A stretch of 64,000 nt of DNA from UBA10428 sp964406315 (GCA_964406315.1 CAYORG010000009.1:18299-82298), one strand, 5' to 3'. Shown: positions 52,930-63,661, numbered from the stretch's first letter. The notes: generated by a model from the sequence alone, not told the origin. Numbers and translations: made by a program.

Positions 52930-54327
52930 TTATTTTTTAACTAATGTGAATTCCACACGGCGATTGACAGCACGTCCTTCTTCAGATAAATTGGTATCTA
53001 TAGGTTTTAATTCTCCATAGCCTTTTGCCTGCATTCGTTCCGATTGTATGCCTTTGCTTTTTAAATATTCAACGACGGACCTGGCTCTTCCTTCGGATAA
53101 CTTTTGATTGTAGCTTACGGAACCTTCACTGTCGGTATGACCTCCTATTTCAATGAGTTTGATATTATTGCCCAGAACAAATGCTGCAATTTTATCAAGT
53201 TCCTTGTATGACTCAGGAAGCAAAGCCGTTTTATTGAACTCGAAGAAAATGTTTTCAAGCACAATCGATCCGCCTTCTTCAATTGTTTGCAATCCCTCCT
53301 CAAATTCATCAATCAGTATTTCTGGAGCTTTGAAATTTACTTTGCCCGAAGCCTGACAGTTGAATGCATCGAAGGCTGTATAATTGTAAACTCCTGCCGG
53401 AAGATTTTTAAGAACATTGCCTTTCATCCCGTTTGTCCACTCAACCCTGTATGGAGGTGTCCCTCCTACCATGCCAATTTTTATATAGCCATCATTGATC
53501 ATACGCGGAATTGTTCCTGTTTTCGGATCAAATCCACCTGTAAAACTTGTATCAATAACTTCAGCCTCGAAATCATGGTGAACACACGGACAATCTGTGC
53601 AGTTTTCAAGGGGTCTGACGATGACATCATCAAAATAATAATATGCATATTCCTTATTCATAAGGTTTTTCATGTTCTTATCCGTTGCAACATAATTCGT
53701 GTTATCATATGATTTAAAATTGCCAATGATAAAATACTTCTCATTGCCACTTGCCTCATATACTGTGCATATCTCTTCCCATTCATCAATATTGTCCAGG
53801 AACAGCCCAACCTTATTATTAATTTGTGGCTTGTAGGGAAGGTTAACCATTAAATCATTTCTGATTTCAATTTCACTAAAGAACACACTTAACTGATCAA
53901 CAGCGAACTTGGAATACGATGCCAGTTTATACCAGTATGTAATACAGTACTTTTTATCAGCCACAAACGGAGTTTTTAAAGTACCCTGAATATACTCCCT
54001 GTACCCGTCGTCGGTACCACTTAATATTGCCCCGGCATATGCGTCACCGGATTTGGGATGGCTTTCGCCTGCAAAATTCTTAGGAACAGCCACTCCTTCT
54101 GTTCTCACCGGTGCACATTTGTTAAAATAATCGGGTGTGGCTATCGTAGGATAGGTCCAGCCGGGAACCAGCTTATGACTTCTGTCCTGCGGAGTATAGG
54201 TTTGCGGACATTCTTTGTATTCCTCAAAACCATAATTCTCAACCAGATTCTCTGATTGGGCCATTATAAAAGAACCCGTGAATAAAGCTGCCAGAAATTG
54301 AACATGGAATTTATGAATTCGAAGCAT
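52930..54327 (-). CDS. OmpA-family outer-membrane protein
   Basis: 465 aa. Signal peptide (about 1-23), then a N-terminal domain (NYGFEEYKECPQTYTPQDRS, W/Y-rich, 25-235, as in other Bacteroidota OmpA-family proteins), a Cys-rich linker (ENCTDCPCVHH), a small Ig-like/SprB-like segment (GTPPYRVEWTNG, residues near 285), and a C-terminal OmpA domain (350-465: FNKTALLPESYKELDKIAAF, IGGHTDSEGS, GRAVNRRVEFTL). Binds peptidoglycan; probable outer-membrane anchor. Upstream gene of the 50940-52904 gene, 25 bp apart. Confidence 0.85.
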   Translation of the reverse strand: MLRIHKFHVQFLAALFTGSFIMAQSENLVENYGFEEYKECPQTYTPQDRSHKLVPGWTYPTIATPDYFNKCAPVRTEGVAVPKNFAGESHPKSGDAYAGAILSGTDDGYREYIQGTLKTPFVADKKYCITYWYKLASYSKFAVDQLSVFFSEIEIRNDLMVNLPYKPQINNKVGLFLDNIDEWEEICTVYEASGNEKYFIIGNFKSYDNTNYVATDKNMKNLMNKEYAYYYFDDVIVRPLENCTDCPCVHHDFEAEVIDTSFTGGFDPKTGTIPRMINDGYIKIGMVGGTPPYRVEWTNGMKGNVLKNLPAGVYNYTAFDAFNCQASGKVNFKAPEILIDEFEEGLQTIEEGGSIVLENIFFEFNKTALLPESYKELDKIAAFVLGNNIKLIEIGGHTDSEGSVSYNQKLSEGRARSVVEYLKSKGIQSERMQAKGYGELKPIDTNLSEEGRAVNRRVEFTLVKK

Positions 54328-55380
54328 AGAAATTTGAGTTAGGTTAGTAAGCAGTTGATTTTATTGAAGCTAAATTTTCAAAAAAAATCAAGATTTATAA
54401 TAAAAATAAAATAATTATCTGCCAAGAGCAAAAAAATATCTTCAATAATAAAATTTTTAGTCACAAGTTTCTGGTCACTGGTCTTTAGTTTCATACTTAA
54501 TATCTATGTGGTTTGCGTTTCATAGATTGATTAATCCTTGAATTAAGCAGGCAGATAAAACGCTTTTATATTTTGCACCCTGTTCCCGGGGTTTCGCCCC
54601 GTGCTATTGTATTTAGGCCCCTTACTACTCCGCTAGAGCTTCAGCGACACGCGGTCAGAGTGTACCCCCAGAATCAGCCGATATATAAATTCATTTATTC
54701 CAGCCTTCGCTTCCCAAGGTCAGCTATGGCTGGCAAAGCGATTCTCCAGTTTCCTGATTAATCATTTCCTAACAACCTGACTCTCAACTCACCAAATAAA
54801 CAACCGAGCTTGCGAGCTCGACCCAGCCTGCCATGCCTTCGGCAGGTAAACCAGCTGGCAGGAAAGTCAATTACACAATTAAACCCATCCATCACACAAG
54901 CCATGTTTTCGAACCGCTCCCAATACGGTTCGACATTCTTTTTTATCTTCCACACAAAAAAGAATGCAAAAAAGGTCACCGTTCCATAAAAATCACTTGA
55001 ATTACTACGGAAGGCTTTCTCCCTGCGGAACCCAAACTCACTCCTCCTTCGTCGTCGCTCAGACAGGGTTCCTCCAAAGCCACCGCAACGAAATCCTTCC
55101 TTGAATTCATAGATGATTTTTATCAGACGGCCTTTATTTTGTTTCAATGGTCATAGCCAAAAGAGTTAACAAGTCTCTAATCTAAAGTTTTCTGTTAAAC
55201 AGTTCCACGATTCAACAGTTAAACAATTAACCACAGTTCGACTCCGCTCACTGTGACCTGTAAAATGTTGTCTGTAAATAGCGACCATCAACCCAAGAAC
55301 CTAAAAATCCTCTCATCTTCCCATTTTCTCATATTCTCACCCTCACACCCTCACTCCCGCAGCTACACTTACTCTCACTC
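54328..55380. other. 1-kb repeat-rich intergenic region without a credible gene
   Basis: Between the OmpA gene and the M3 peptidase. Holds GC-rich palindromes (CGGGG-TTTCG-CCCCG at about 54587; CGAGCT-TGCG-AGCTCG 54805-54820; CCTGCC/GGCAGG 54827-54846), then repeat copy 2 (54876-55212), then word-like spacer (55213-55375: AAACAATTAACC, CTCATCTTCCCATTTTCTCAT, TCACCCTCACACCCTCACTC). The frames at 54573-54761 and 54758-55147 lie in these repeats and are not called as genes. Confidence 0.7.
54876..55212 (-). repeat. 337-bp dispersed repeat, copy 2
   Basis: Same as copy 1 (3801-4137) at every position read. The two hairpins are at 54909-54916/54926-54933 and 54934-54944/54956-54966. Its right border (55206-55224, CACGATTCAACAGTTAAAC) is the exact reverse complement of a 19-mer left of copy 1 (3670-3688). 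Confidence 0.85.
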
Positions 55381-57495
55381 TCATTTAAGACCCCTGCCTC
55401 TTAACAACGGCTCTATCTCCGGTTCCCTGCCCCTGAACCTGATATACATCTGCATAGGATCATCGCTTCCTCCCTTTTCAAGGATCTCAGTCCTGAACGA
55501 TTTTGCCAGTTTTTCATCAAACAATCCTTTTTCGAGAAATGCTTCAAACGCATCTTGCTCTATTACTTCTGCCCACAGGTAACTGTAATACCCTGCCTGG
55601 TATCCGCTTGACCAGATGTGTTTAAAATAGGTACTTCGGTATCTTGGGACAATTTCAGGAATCAATCCGATTTCCGATAAATACTCTTTCTCAAAAGCAT
55701 TAACATCAAATTCTGATGGTTCTTCAAGCATATGATAATTCATATCAAGAAGTGAGGCTGCAACATATTCAACAGTAGCAAAACCCTGGTTAAAATACTT
55801 GGAATTCTGCATTTTCTGTATAAGCACCTCAGGCATGGCTTCCTGTGATTGATAATGCTTTGCGTATACTTTTAATACTTCAGGTTGAACAGCCCAGTTT
55901 TCCATGATCTGAGAAGGAAGTTCAACAAAATCTCTTTTTACACTCGTACCGGAAATACTTTCGTATTTCACATCCGAAAGCAATTGATGCAAACCATGCC
56001 CACACTCATGAAATAACGTAAGGGTTTCATCCAGACTTAAAAGCACCTGATTATCTCCTGCCGGTTTTGAGAAATTGCATACAATGGTCACAACAGGTCT
56101 CACGTCATTTTCGTCAGGAGTATACTGCTTACGATAGATCCCGCACCATGCTCCCTGACTTTTGGTAGATCGTGTAAAGTAATCGAGATACAAAATGCCC
56201 TGAAAAGAACCATCCCTGTCTTTCACTTCATACACTTCAGCATCAGGATGAGGTTTGGGAATTTCGGATTTGATCTTTTCAAAGGTCAGTCCGTACAATT
56301 GTCGGCAAACATAAAAAACTCCGTCTCTCACATTGTTTAGCTCAAAGTATACTTTTAACTCATTCTCATCCAGGTCATATTCCTGTTTTCTCAGCTTCTC
56401 TGCATAATACCACCAGTCATACGATGCAAGCCGGAAATCATTTCCTTCTTCATCAATGATAGCCTGCATCTGTTCTCTTTCATGAACTGCCACAGGAAGA
56501 GAAGCCTCCCATACTCTGTTCAGCACATTGTAAACATTCTCCGGAGTTTTGGCCATTCTGTTATCGAGTTCATATTCAGCAAAAGTTGAAAATCCAAGCA
56601 AATGTGCTTTTTCTATCCTGAGGTTCGTTATCTCTTTTATAACTTCCTTATTATCGTATTCATTATCATTATCACCACGCCGGATATATGCATCATAGAG
56701 TCGTTTTCTTAGCTCTCTGTTTTCTGCATATTGAAGGAAAGGAATCATACTGGGCTTATGGGTTGTAAATACAAACTTCCCTTCCAGATCGTTCTCAGCA
56801 GCTGTTGAAGCAGCGGTTTGAATGATGTCTTCAGATAATCCTGCAAGATCTGATTTGTCTTCAATCACCAACCTGAACCGGTTGGTTTCTTCCAGTAGAT
56901 TCTGATCAAACTTTACCGATAATTCAGAAAGACGCTGATTGATTTCCCTGAGTCTTTCTTTCTCTTCATCAGGCAGGTTCACACCATTGCGAACAAATTG
57001 CTTGTAATACTTATCAAGAAGACTGTGTTCTTCAGTAGTCAAATTCTTAAATTCCTCTGAGTTGTATACCGATTCAATTCTTTTAAACAATTCGCTGTTT
57101 AAATATATATTATCACTATGTTCAGTATATTTTGATTCAAAATCAGCTGAAATAGCCTGTATGCCTTCAGTGCCATTGGCCGATTTCAGGCCAAAGAAAA
57201 TGTAACCGATATCGCGCACTTTTCTGCCGGAACGGTCCAATGCCACAACCGTATTTTCAAATGACGGAGCTTCTTCATTTGAAATAATAGAATCTATTTC
57301 TTTGTTATGCATTTCAACTGCGTATTCAAATGCAGGAAGAAAATGCTGTGGTTTGATCTTATCCAAGGGAGGGACTCCATAGGGAGTTTCAAATTCGGAA
57401 AGCAAAGGATTATCAGTAATTTTCACTTCCTGTTTGCAGTTGGTTAACATCAGAATCATACATACTGACGCGGAAAGAATAAGTTTTTTATTCAT
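55381..57495 (-). CDS. M3 family metallopeptidase (peptidyl-dipeptidase Dcp/oligopeptidase type)
   Basis: 704 aa. SPII-type signal (MNKKLILSASVCMILMLTNC, Cys20) indicates a lipoprotein. The catalytic core is FHECGHGLHQLL with His496, Glu497, His500; the third ligand Glu is expected in the following FVELPSQIMENW segment. Flanking motifs GAWCGIYRKQ and RYRSTYFKHIWSSGYQAGYYSY are typical of Dcp/OpdA. Degrades peptides, here probably at the envelope. Its downstream end abuts the repeat-rich spacer. Confidence 0.93.
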   Translation of the reverse strand: MNKKLILSASVCMILMLTNCKQEVKITDNPLLSEFETPYGVPPLDKIKPQHFLPAFEYAVEMHNKEIDSIISNEEAPSFENTVVALDRSGRKVRDIGYIFFGLKSANGTEGIQAISADFESKYTEHSDNIYLNSELFKRIESVYNSEEFKNLTTEEHSLLDKYYKQFVRNGVNLPDEEKERLREINQRLSELSVKFDQNLLEETNRFRLVIEDKSDLAGLSEDIIQTAASTAAENDLEGKFVFTTHKPSMIPFLQYAENRELRKRLYDAYIRRGDNDNEYDNKEVIKEITNLRIEKAHLLGFSTFAEYELDNRMAKTPENVYNVLNRVWEASLPVAVHEREQMQAIIDEEGNDFRLASYDWWYYAEKLRKQEYDLDENELKVYFELNNVRDGVFYVCRQLYGLTFEKIKSEIPKPHPDAEVYEVKDRDGSFQGILYLDYFTRSTKSQGAWCGIYRKQYTPDENDVRPVVTIVCNFSKPAGDNQVLLSLDETLTLFHECGHGLHQLLSDVKYESISGTSVKRDFVELPSQIMENWAVQPEVLKVYAKHYQSQEAMPEVLIQKMQNSKYFNQGFATVEYVAASLLDMNYHMLEEPSEFDVNAFEKEYLSEIGLIPEIVPRYRSTYFKHIWSSGYQAGYYSYLWAEVIEQDAFEAFLEKGLFDEKLAKSFRTEILEKGGSDDPMQMYIRFRGREPEIEPLLRGRGLK

Positions 57496-57714
57496 GGTGT
57501 TTTTATTTGTAATCTAATAATTTTAAATGAACAGATGGTTGATATTTGTCATGTTGCATACTCAAATTCTTGTCAAATCAATATTTGAAAATATTAACCC
57601 ATAACTTCACAAATCGATTGGATCTTCACTAAAGTTAATATTGCAGGTTCTAAACAATATAATTAATATATTTATTTTCCAATTGACTTGTCCTAAATTA
57701 CAAACTTAATCATC

Positions 57715-59910
57715 ATGAACCGACATAAAATTGTATCTGTTTTTTTTCTGATAGTATCAGTAGTTTTATTATATTCTTCCTGTTACATATTGCCATCATC
57801 AATTAAAGTCACTTCATCATCAGATACAATAGAAAAGTATGGTCTGCTTACTATTTACATTGATTTAAAGAGTACGTTCACAAATCCTTATGATCCGGAG
57901 GGTATCCGCGTAGATGCGGTAATCACTGCACCGGATAGCTCAATGCTCATCCTGCCATGTTTTTACAAAAGCGGTGAATCCGATCAATCGAATTGGGAAG
58001 CCAGGTATACGCCAATGCAAACGGGCAAGCATACCTGGTACATACAGGTTATTTTTAGATCCACCGGACAGGAAGGTGTAGAAGATCATACAGATACACT
58101 GGTCTCAAAACAATTCGAAGTTAACGTTACCGAATCGGATAATGACGGATTTCTCAGATTAAATCCCGGTTCAAATTACACCCTGTTATTTGATTCGGGA
58201 AAGCCTTTCAGGGGATTGGGATTGAATATTTGCTGGGAATTTGAACCCAAATGGGGCGACGAAAAGATCTATACTTATGATGTTTTCCTCGATACACTGG
58301 CAAAATACAAAGGAAATTTTTACCGGGTCTGGATGTGCCCGTGGAATCTTCCGCTGGAGTGGACAAAAGTAATAAGCTATACCAAACTGACGGATGAATA
58401 TAGGAACTGGGACAGTACATACTTTCATTCCGATGGTCTGACTTTGGTTTCGGAAAAAACAGAGTATACAGAAGACGATTTGGAAAGGATCATAATCCCT
58501 TCAAACTCAAATGAATCAATCATCTATAATCTGAAAAACATAAAAAACTTCAAGTTGAAATTGTTTTATAAAAATTCAATTTCTGTAGATGATTTTACCT
58601 TTTTGTATTCTTCCGATAATAAGACCTATAAGCCTATTGATAAAGTTGAATTCAGCCAGACATGGAATACTTATAAAGACTGGCACCGCATATTCATTGC
58701 CTCCCTGGGTGAATTGCCGGAGGGCACCCATTATCTGAAAATCGAATTTCACTGGAAACAAGCAGAACCTGCACACCTTGCCGGCATTGTCATTGGCTAT
58801 GATGAACCGGCAAGCGTGCTTGATGCACCCGGACTGGGCAAATATTATCAAAAAACGGCTGACCGACTGGATGAGATACTGGATCTTGGAAAAGAGAAAG
58901 GAATGTACATGATGCTTGCCCATGATTACCATGGCATATTCAAACCGAAACTGGACCGGTGGGGTTCTAACGATGAATGGAGAAGAAATCCGTACAATGC
59001 AGAAAATGGTGGTCCATGTGAAACGCCAACAGATTTTTTCACTAACCCGGAAGCAAAAAGATACTATAAAAACCGGTTGAGGTATATGGTTGCACGCTGG
59101 GGATATTCAACAAACCTTGCCGTGTGGGAATTCTGGAACGAAGTAGACAATGTAATGGATTGGCAGGAGGTGCCGGCAGAAGCCATTGTGAACTGGCACA
59201 GGGAAATGGCCGGCTACCTGAAACAGCTCGATCCATACGGTCATCTTGTATCAACAAGTGTTGTAAGACGAAAAGTGCCAGGACTGTGGGACATAAAAAG
59301 CCTTGATTTTACGCAGCATCACAATTACGGTCCAACAAATGACATGCATGAAAGCATACTGGAATATACCGGAAAATTTAATAAACCAGATGTCGTGGGT
59401 GAATTTTCATTAGGCTGGAAAGGCCCGGGAAAGGATTATCCTGTTGAATTGTATGAAGGAGAATTCCACCGTGGCATGTGGCGTGGACTCTTCTCTCCTA
59501 CTCCCATTGTGCCCTTGTCATGGTGGTGGGAATGGCATTACGAACAGGGTCATTACTTTCATTTTGAGCCGCTTGCAGATTTTATTTCCCTTATGGACTC
59601 ATCAAATGATAGCGTTATCAGAAACATTTCAGTAACCAGCAATTCAACAAAAATTGAGACTTTAGCTCTTCAGGCAAACAATCAACTATTTTTCTGGCTG
59701 TTTAATGATGATAAGCTGGGTCGGAAAAATTTAATCCTGTCAATTGGCGGCATTGAAGATGGCAGATATCTTATAAAAAAGTTTGATACATGGAAGGGAG
59801 AGCTTTCAAAAGGAATTGAAACAGAAATTGTGAATAGTCAGCTGCTTTTGGAGGGTATTGATATTGCCGGGGGAACTGACATCGCACTATACCTTCAGCC
59901 TATTGAGTAA
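57715..59910 (+). CDS. GH5-like glycoside hydrolase with N-terminal DUF5060 and an inserted beta-domain
   Basis: 731 aa, secreted or lipid-anchored (LLYSSCYILPSS, Cys23). DUF5060-like beta-domain (about 30-140, NPYDPEGIRVDAVITAP). The TIM barrel starts RGLGLNICWEF (about 163) and is interrupted by about 130 residues of beta-rich sequence (about 235-365, FTFLYSSDNKTYKPIDKVEF). Catalytic residues are Glu476 in FWNEVDNVMDW (acid/base) and Glu563 in VVGEFSLGW (nucleophile); WWWEWHYEQG lies near the C-terminus. Acts on a beta-linked polysaccharide, exact type unknown. 36 bp before the GH2 gene, same strand: operon. Confidence 0.82.
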   Translation: MNRHKIVSVFFLIVSVVLLYSSCYILPSSIKVTSSSDTIEKYGLLTIYIDLKSTFTNPYDPEGIRVDAVITAPDSSMLILPCFYKSGESDQSNWEARYTPMQTGKHTWYIQVIFRSTGQEGVEDHTDTLVSKQFEVNVTESDNDGFLRLNPGSNYTLLFDSGKPFRGLGLNICWEFEPKWGDEKIYTYDVFLDTLAKYKGNFYRVWMCPWNLPLEWTKVISYTKLTDEYRNWDSTYFHSDGLTLVSEKTEYTEDDLERIIIPSNSNESIIYNLKNIKNFKLKLFYKNSISVDDFTFLYSSDNKTYKPIDKVEFSQTWNTYKDWHRIFIASLGELPEGTHYLKIEFHWKQAEPAHLAGIVIGYDEPASVLDAPGLGKYYQKTADRLDEILDLGKEKGMYMMLAHDYHGIFKPKLDRWGSNDEWRRNPYNAENGGPCETPTDFFTNPEAKRYYKNRLRYMVARWGYSTNLAVWEFWNEVDNVMDWQEVPAEAIVNWHREMAGYLKQLDPYGHLVSTSVVRRKVPGLWDIKSLDFTQHHNYGPTNDMHESILEYTGKFNKPDVVGEFSLGWKGPGKDYPVELYEGEFHRGMWRGLFSPTPIVPLSWWWEWHYEQGHYFHFEPLADFISLMDSSNDSVIRNISVTSNSTKIETLALQANNQLFFWLFNDDKLGRKNLILSIGGIEDGRYLIKKFDTWKGELSKGIETEIVNSQLLLEGIDIAGGTDIALYLQPIE

Positions 59911-59946
59911 TTGATTATATTATTGTTCATACACAAATTTGTTTTT

Positions 59947-62900
59947 ATGCATTCAAAAATTGGTTTGCTGTTGCTGTCACTAATACTATTGACAGGTGGC
60001 TGTAAAAAAACTTTCATTGAGGATTATTGGGAAAATCCGTCGGTAATTGGCATCAATAAATTACCAGCCCATGCCGCTCAGATCTCCTATTCTTCTGAAG
60101 AAGAAGCCCTTAAAAGCTCTATAAGTAATTCCCCGCGCTATTTAAGTCTGAACGGGAAGTGGAAATTTCAATTTGCAGACAATCCCGGAGATGCTCCCTC
60201 CAATTTCTATAAGAAGAATTTTAACGCAGGAAGCTGGGATGATATCGATGTTCCTGCAAACTGGGAACGCAGAGGTTATGGCAATGCCATTTATACCAAC
60301 CTCACCTACCCCTTCACCCCTCCGTCACAAAAGCCTTTGCGTGACGAATACCGCGGAAACCGATATGATCTAATTGAACATCCGAAAACTCCTCATGAAC
60401 TGAATGATGTCGGTTGTTACATCCGGACTTTCGAATTGTCGCAGGAATGGAAAAACATGCAGGTAATCCTGCATTTTGGCGGAGTAAGCTCGGCATTTTA
60501 TTTATGGATCAATGGTGAGTTTGCTGGATACAGCCAGGGAAGCAGGCTGCCAGCAGAATTTAACATCACCGGATTCCTGAAAGATAATAAAAACACAATT
60601 GCAGTAAAGGTTTACCGTTGGTGTGACGGCAGTTATCTTGAAGATCAGGATCACTGGCGACTGAGTGGCATTCACAGGAATGTATACCTTAAAGCAGAAC
60701 CTAATATTTATATAAAGGATTATTTTGTTCAAACTGATCTGGATGATAATTATGAAAATGCGGTTATCAATATCCGGCCAAAAATAGGATACCTTGATTC
60801 AACGGATCTTTCAGAATGGATTCTTGAAGGCGAATTGTATGACCATGAGGGAAACAAAGTGCTGGACTCAACAATGATAGCCAGAGTCTTTGATATCATT
60901 AATGAAAAACATCCGCAGAGAGGCAGGGTGGAATTCGCATTGATGTCAGCAAAAATGAAAGACCCCAAAAAGTGGACGGCCGAAACTCCCTATTTGTATA
61001 CACTGGTATTGTCTTTGAAGGATGATTCCGGAAAGACAGTAGATACAAGATCCTGCAGGATAGGCTTCAGGGAAATTCAGATCAGTAACGGGCAATTGCT
61101 CATCAATGGAAAATCAGCAAAGCTTAAAGGAGTGAACAGGCACGAGCACGATGATTTAGAAGGAAAAGCGGTTGGTTATGAAAATATGCTTAAAGATGTT
61201 GAATTGCTTAAAAAGTTCAATTTCAATGCAGTGCGAACATCGCATTATCCAAACAATCCCGTTTGGTATGACCTGTGTGACAAATACGGCATTTATCTTA
61301 TTGACGAAGCCAATATTGAAACCCATGATGTAGGCGGATTGATCACCAACGATCCTGCGTATGCAAACGCTATGCTCGACCGTATGATCAGGATGGTAGA
61401 AAGAGACAAAAACCATCCATCAGTAATCTTCTGGTCTCTTGGTAATGAAGCAGGATCAGGTCCCAATCATGCAGCTATGGCCGGATGGGTACATGAGTAT
61501 GACAATACCCGACCTGTACATTATGAAGGAGCTGAAGGGTATCCAAAAGATGCAGAATGGGTGGATGTGATCAGCAGAATGTATTACAAGGCAAAAGATA
61601 TATTGTCATTGGCCAATACAAAAAACGATACACGGCCGGTTATGCTATGTGAATATGCCCATTCTATGGGTAATTCCACAGGAAATCTGCAGGAATACTG
61701 GGATGTTATATACTCTCATCCACGATTGATCGGAGGATTTATCTGGGACTGGACCGACCAGGGATTGCTGGAAGAAGATGCAGACGGACGAAAATACTGG
61801 GCATTTGGAGGCGACTATGGCGAATATTATCATGACGGAAATTTTTGTATGAACGGACTGTTAAATCCTGATCAGACTCCACAACCTGCTATGTGGGAAT
61901 GCAAGAAAGTTATGCAACCGGTAAGAATGACATCTTCCTCACCTGCAGGGGGAATCGTTACTATTGAAAACCTGTATGATTTTACCAACCTGAATGTTTT
62001 TGAAGGACAATGGACGATTGAAGAAAACGGGAAAACAATACAGGAAGGACTGCTTGATCCTCTGAATATACCCCCAGCTGACCAGATTATTATTAAAATT
62101 CCATTTATTAAACCTGAGCTAAAAGCAGGAAGTGAATATTTCCTAAACATAAGTCTTCAAACCATTGATTCAACTGATCTTGTTCCTTCAGGTCATGAAG
62201 TTGCCTGGGAGCAATTTCAATTAGACTATCAAATTCCGGAGCCTGCTAAGCTTGATTTGAAATCAATACCAAAGATTGACTATACTGAAAGTGATACTGA
62301 AATTTCTATACAAGGAAAAGGTTTTACTGCAACAATCAATAAGGAAAAGGGCTTATTAAGTTCATATACAATGGGTGAAACGGAACTGCTTTCTTCACCC
62401 CTGGCTCCAAATTTCTGGAGACCGATGACTGACAATGACTTACGTTCTCACCCTACTGCTCCCCCAACAGCACAAATTGTATGGAAGGATGCAGGAAAAA
62501 AATTATCTATGAGCAAGGTGAGCATAAAGCAACCGATTAGTCAGAAGCTGGAAATCGAGATACAGGCTATTCTTGATACGCTGGATGCAGATTATTCCAT
62601 TGAATATATCATTTATGGTTCAGGAGAGATCGAAATTACTGTCTCTCTGAATCCAAATGAATATTTACCAGATCTTGTGAAATTTGGCATGCAAACAGCA
62701 ATGCCCAAATCCTTTTCCCAAATAACATGGTTTGGCAGAGGTCCGCATGAGAATTATTGGGACAGAAAACAAGGAGCTGCGGTAGGATTGTATTCATTTC
62801 CTGTGCAGGAACAGGTATTCAATTATGCACGTCCGCAGGAAAATGGAAACAAAACAGATGTCAGGTGGATTGCATTAACAGATAAGAATGACAATGGACT

Positions 62901-63189
62901 CCTGGTGGTTGGTATACCCCTTTTATCAACCAGTGCATGGCCATATTCACAGGAAGTACTTGAAGGAGCAAAACATATAAATGAATTGACTGAAGAAGAA
63001 TCTATAACTCTAAATATCGATTACAGACAAATGGGCCTCGGTGGTGATGACACATGGAGCTGGGTTTCTCAACCTCTTCCTGAATACCGTTTGCCTTCGC
63101 AAGCGTATTCGTATTCATTCAGGTTGGTGCCGTTAAAGAACAGTACAACGGATCAGATGCATGAGATTGCGATCAGGAAACTGCCTTGA
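59947..63189 (+). CDS. Beta-galactosidase (GH2, LacZ-type)
   Basis: 1080 aa from MHSKIGLLLLSLILLTGGC (59947), a clear lipoprotein signal (LTGGC); the frame opens at TTG 59911. Domain order as in LacZ: sugar-binding jelly roll (about 50-230), Ig-like, TIM barrel with RTSHYPNNP, acid/base Glu501 in LGNEAGSGPNH and nucleophile Glu569 in LCEYAHSMGNS, DWTDQGL, a second Ig-like domain, and the C-terminal Bgal_small_N beta-sandwich (NFWRPMTDND, WFGRGPHENYWDR). Likely cleaves terminal beta-galactosides in the periplasm or on the outer membrane; partner of the GH5-like gene upstream. Confidence 0.93.
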   Translation: MHSKIGLLLLSLILLTGGCKKTFIEDYWENPSVIGINKLPAHAAQISYSSEEEALKSSISNSPRYLSLNGKWKFQFADNPGDAPSNFYKKNFNAGSWDDIDVPANWERRGYGNAIYTNLTYPFTPPSQKPLRDEYRGNRYDLIEHPKTPHELNDVGCYIRTFELSQEWKNMQVILHFGGVSSAFYLWINGEFAGYSQGSRLPAEFNITGFLKDNKNTIAVKVYRWCDGSYLEDQDHWRLSGIHRNVYLKAEPNIYIKDYFVQTDLDDNYENAVINIRPKIGYLDSTDLSEWILEGELYDHEGNKVLDSTMIARVFDIINEKHPQRGRVEFALMSAKMKDPKKWTAETPYLYTLVLSLKDDSGKTVDTRSCRIGFREIQISNGQLLINGKSAKLKGVNRHEHDDLEGKAVGYENMLKDVELLKKFNFNAVRTSHYPNNPVWYDLCDKYGIYLIDEANIETHDVGGLITNDPAYANAMLDRMIRMVERDKNHPSVIFWSLGNEAGSGPNHAAMAGWVHEYDNTRPVHYEGAEGYPKDAEWVDVISRMYYKAKDILSLANTKNDTRPVMLCEYAHSMGNSTGNLQEYWDVIYSHPRLIGGFIWDWTDQGLLEEDADGRKYWAFGGDYGEYYHDGNFCMNGLLNPDQTPQPAMWECKKVMQPVRMTSSSPAGGIVTIENLYDFTNLNVFEGQWTIEENGKTIQEGLLDPLNIPPADQIIIKIPFIKPELKAGSEYFLNISLQTIDSTDLVPSGHEVAWEQFQLDYQIPEPAKLDLKSIPKIDYTESDTEISIQGKGFTATINKEKGLLSSYTMGETELLSSPLAPNFWRPMTDNDLRSHPTAPPTAQIVWKDAGKKLSMSKVSIKQPISQKLEIEIQAILDTLDADYSIEYIIYGSGEIEITVSLNPNEYLPDLVKFGMQTAMPKSFSQITWFGRGPHENYWDRKQGAAVGLYSFPVQEQVFNYARPQENGNKTDVRWIALTDKNDNGLLVVGIPLLSTSAWPYSQEVLEGAKHINELTEEESITLNIDYRQMGLGGDDTWSWVSQPLPEYRLPSQAYSYSFRLVPLKNSTTDQMHEIAIRKLP

Positions 63190-63198
63190 TACAAACGA

Positions 63199-63648
63199 TT
63201 AGTTAATCTTTATTTCGCGTGCCGGTTTTGGCTTTGCTTCTTCCCTCTTTGGAAGTTTGATGCTTAAAATACCATCTTTGTATTTTGCATTGATCTTCTC
63301 ACCATCAACCACGTTTTCAGGGATTGTAAAAGAACGCTGGAATGACTGGTAGCTAAACTCTCTGCGAGTGTAGTCTTCCTCATCCTTTTTCTTTTCTTCC
63401 TCCCATTCTGAAGAGATGGTAAGCTGATCCTTGTCCAGGTTGATCCTGAAACTATCCTTTTTCATACCCGGAGCAGCGACTTCCAGTTCATACTCATTAT
63501 CACTTTCCCTGATATTTACAGCAGGCAAAGTAGTATTTGTGCTGGAAAAATTTAAGTTTGACCAATCCATCCAATCCCTTGAAAAAAGGTTATCAATAAA
63601 TGAAGGGATTGACGGAAAATTAATGTCTGATCTTTTTATTAGTGTCAT
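63199..63648 (-). CDS. Hsp20 family small heat-shock protein
   Basis: An ATP-independent chaperone, cytoplasmic. From MTLIKRSDINFPSIPS (63648) it is 149 aa. The alpha-crystallin domain spans about 45-140 (ESDNEYELEVAAPGMKKDSF, ISSEWEEEKKKDEED, and the C-terminal KYKDGILSIKLPKRE), and the tail has the Lys-rich end KPAREIKIN. The 63663 start adds five residues and is less likely, because a GGAGG lies 8 bp before 63648. Its start faces the repeat-rich window end. Confidence 0.92.
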   Translation of the reverse strand: MTLIKRSDINFPSIPSFIDNLFSRDWMDWSNLNFSSTNTTLPAVNIRESDNEYELEVAAPGMKKDSFRINLDKDQLTISSEWEEEKKKDEEDYTRREFSYQSFQRSFTIPENVVDGEKINAKYKDGILSIKLPKREEAKPKPAREIKIN

Positions 63649-63655
63649 AGCTATA

Positions 63656-63661
63656 CCCTCC
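63656..63661 (-). promoter_or_regulatory. Shine-Dalgarno sequence of hsp20, fixing its start
   Basis: Minus strand GGAGGG lies 7-8 bp before the ATG at 63646-63648. Strong SD sequences are uncommon in this phylum, so it supports this start over the one at 63663, which lies at or upstream of the SD. Confidence 0.6.

Noticed and set aside
54573..54761. 62-aa plus-strand ORF in the GC-rich part of the spacer
   Set aside because: Lies across palindromic GC-rich sequence with no start support; typical translation of REP-like DNA.
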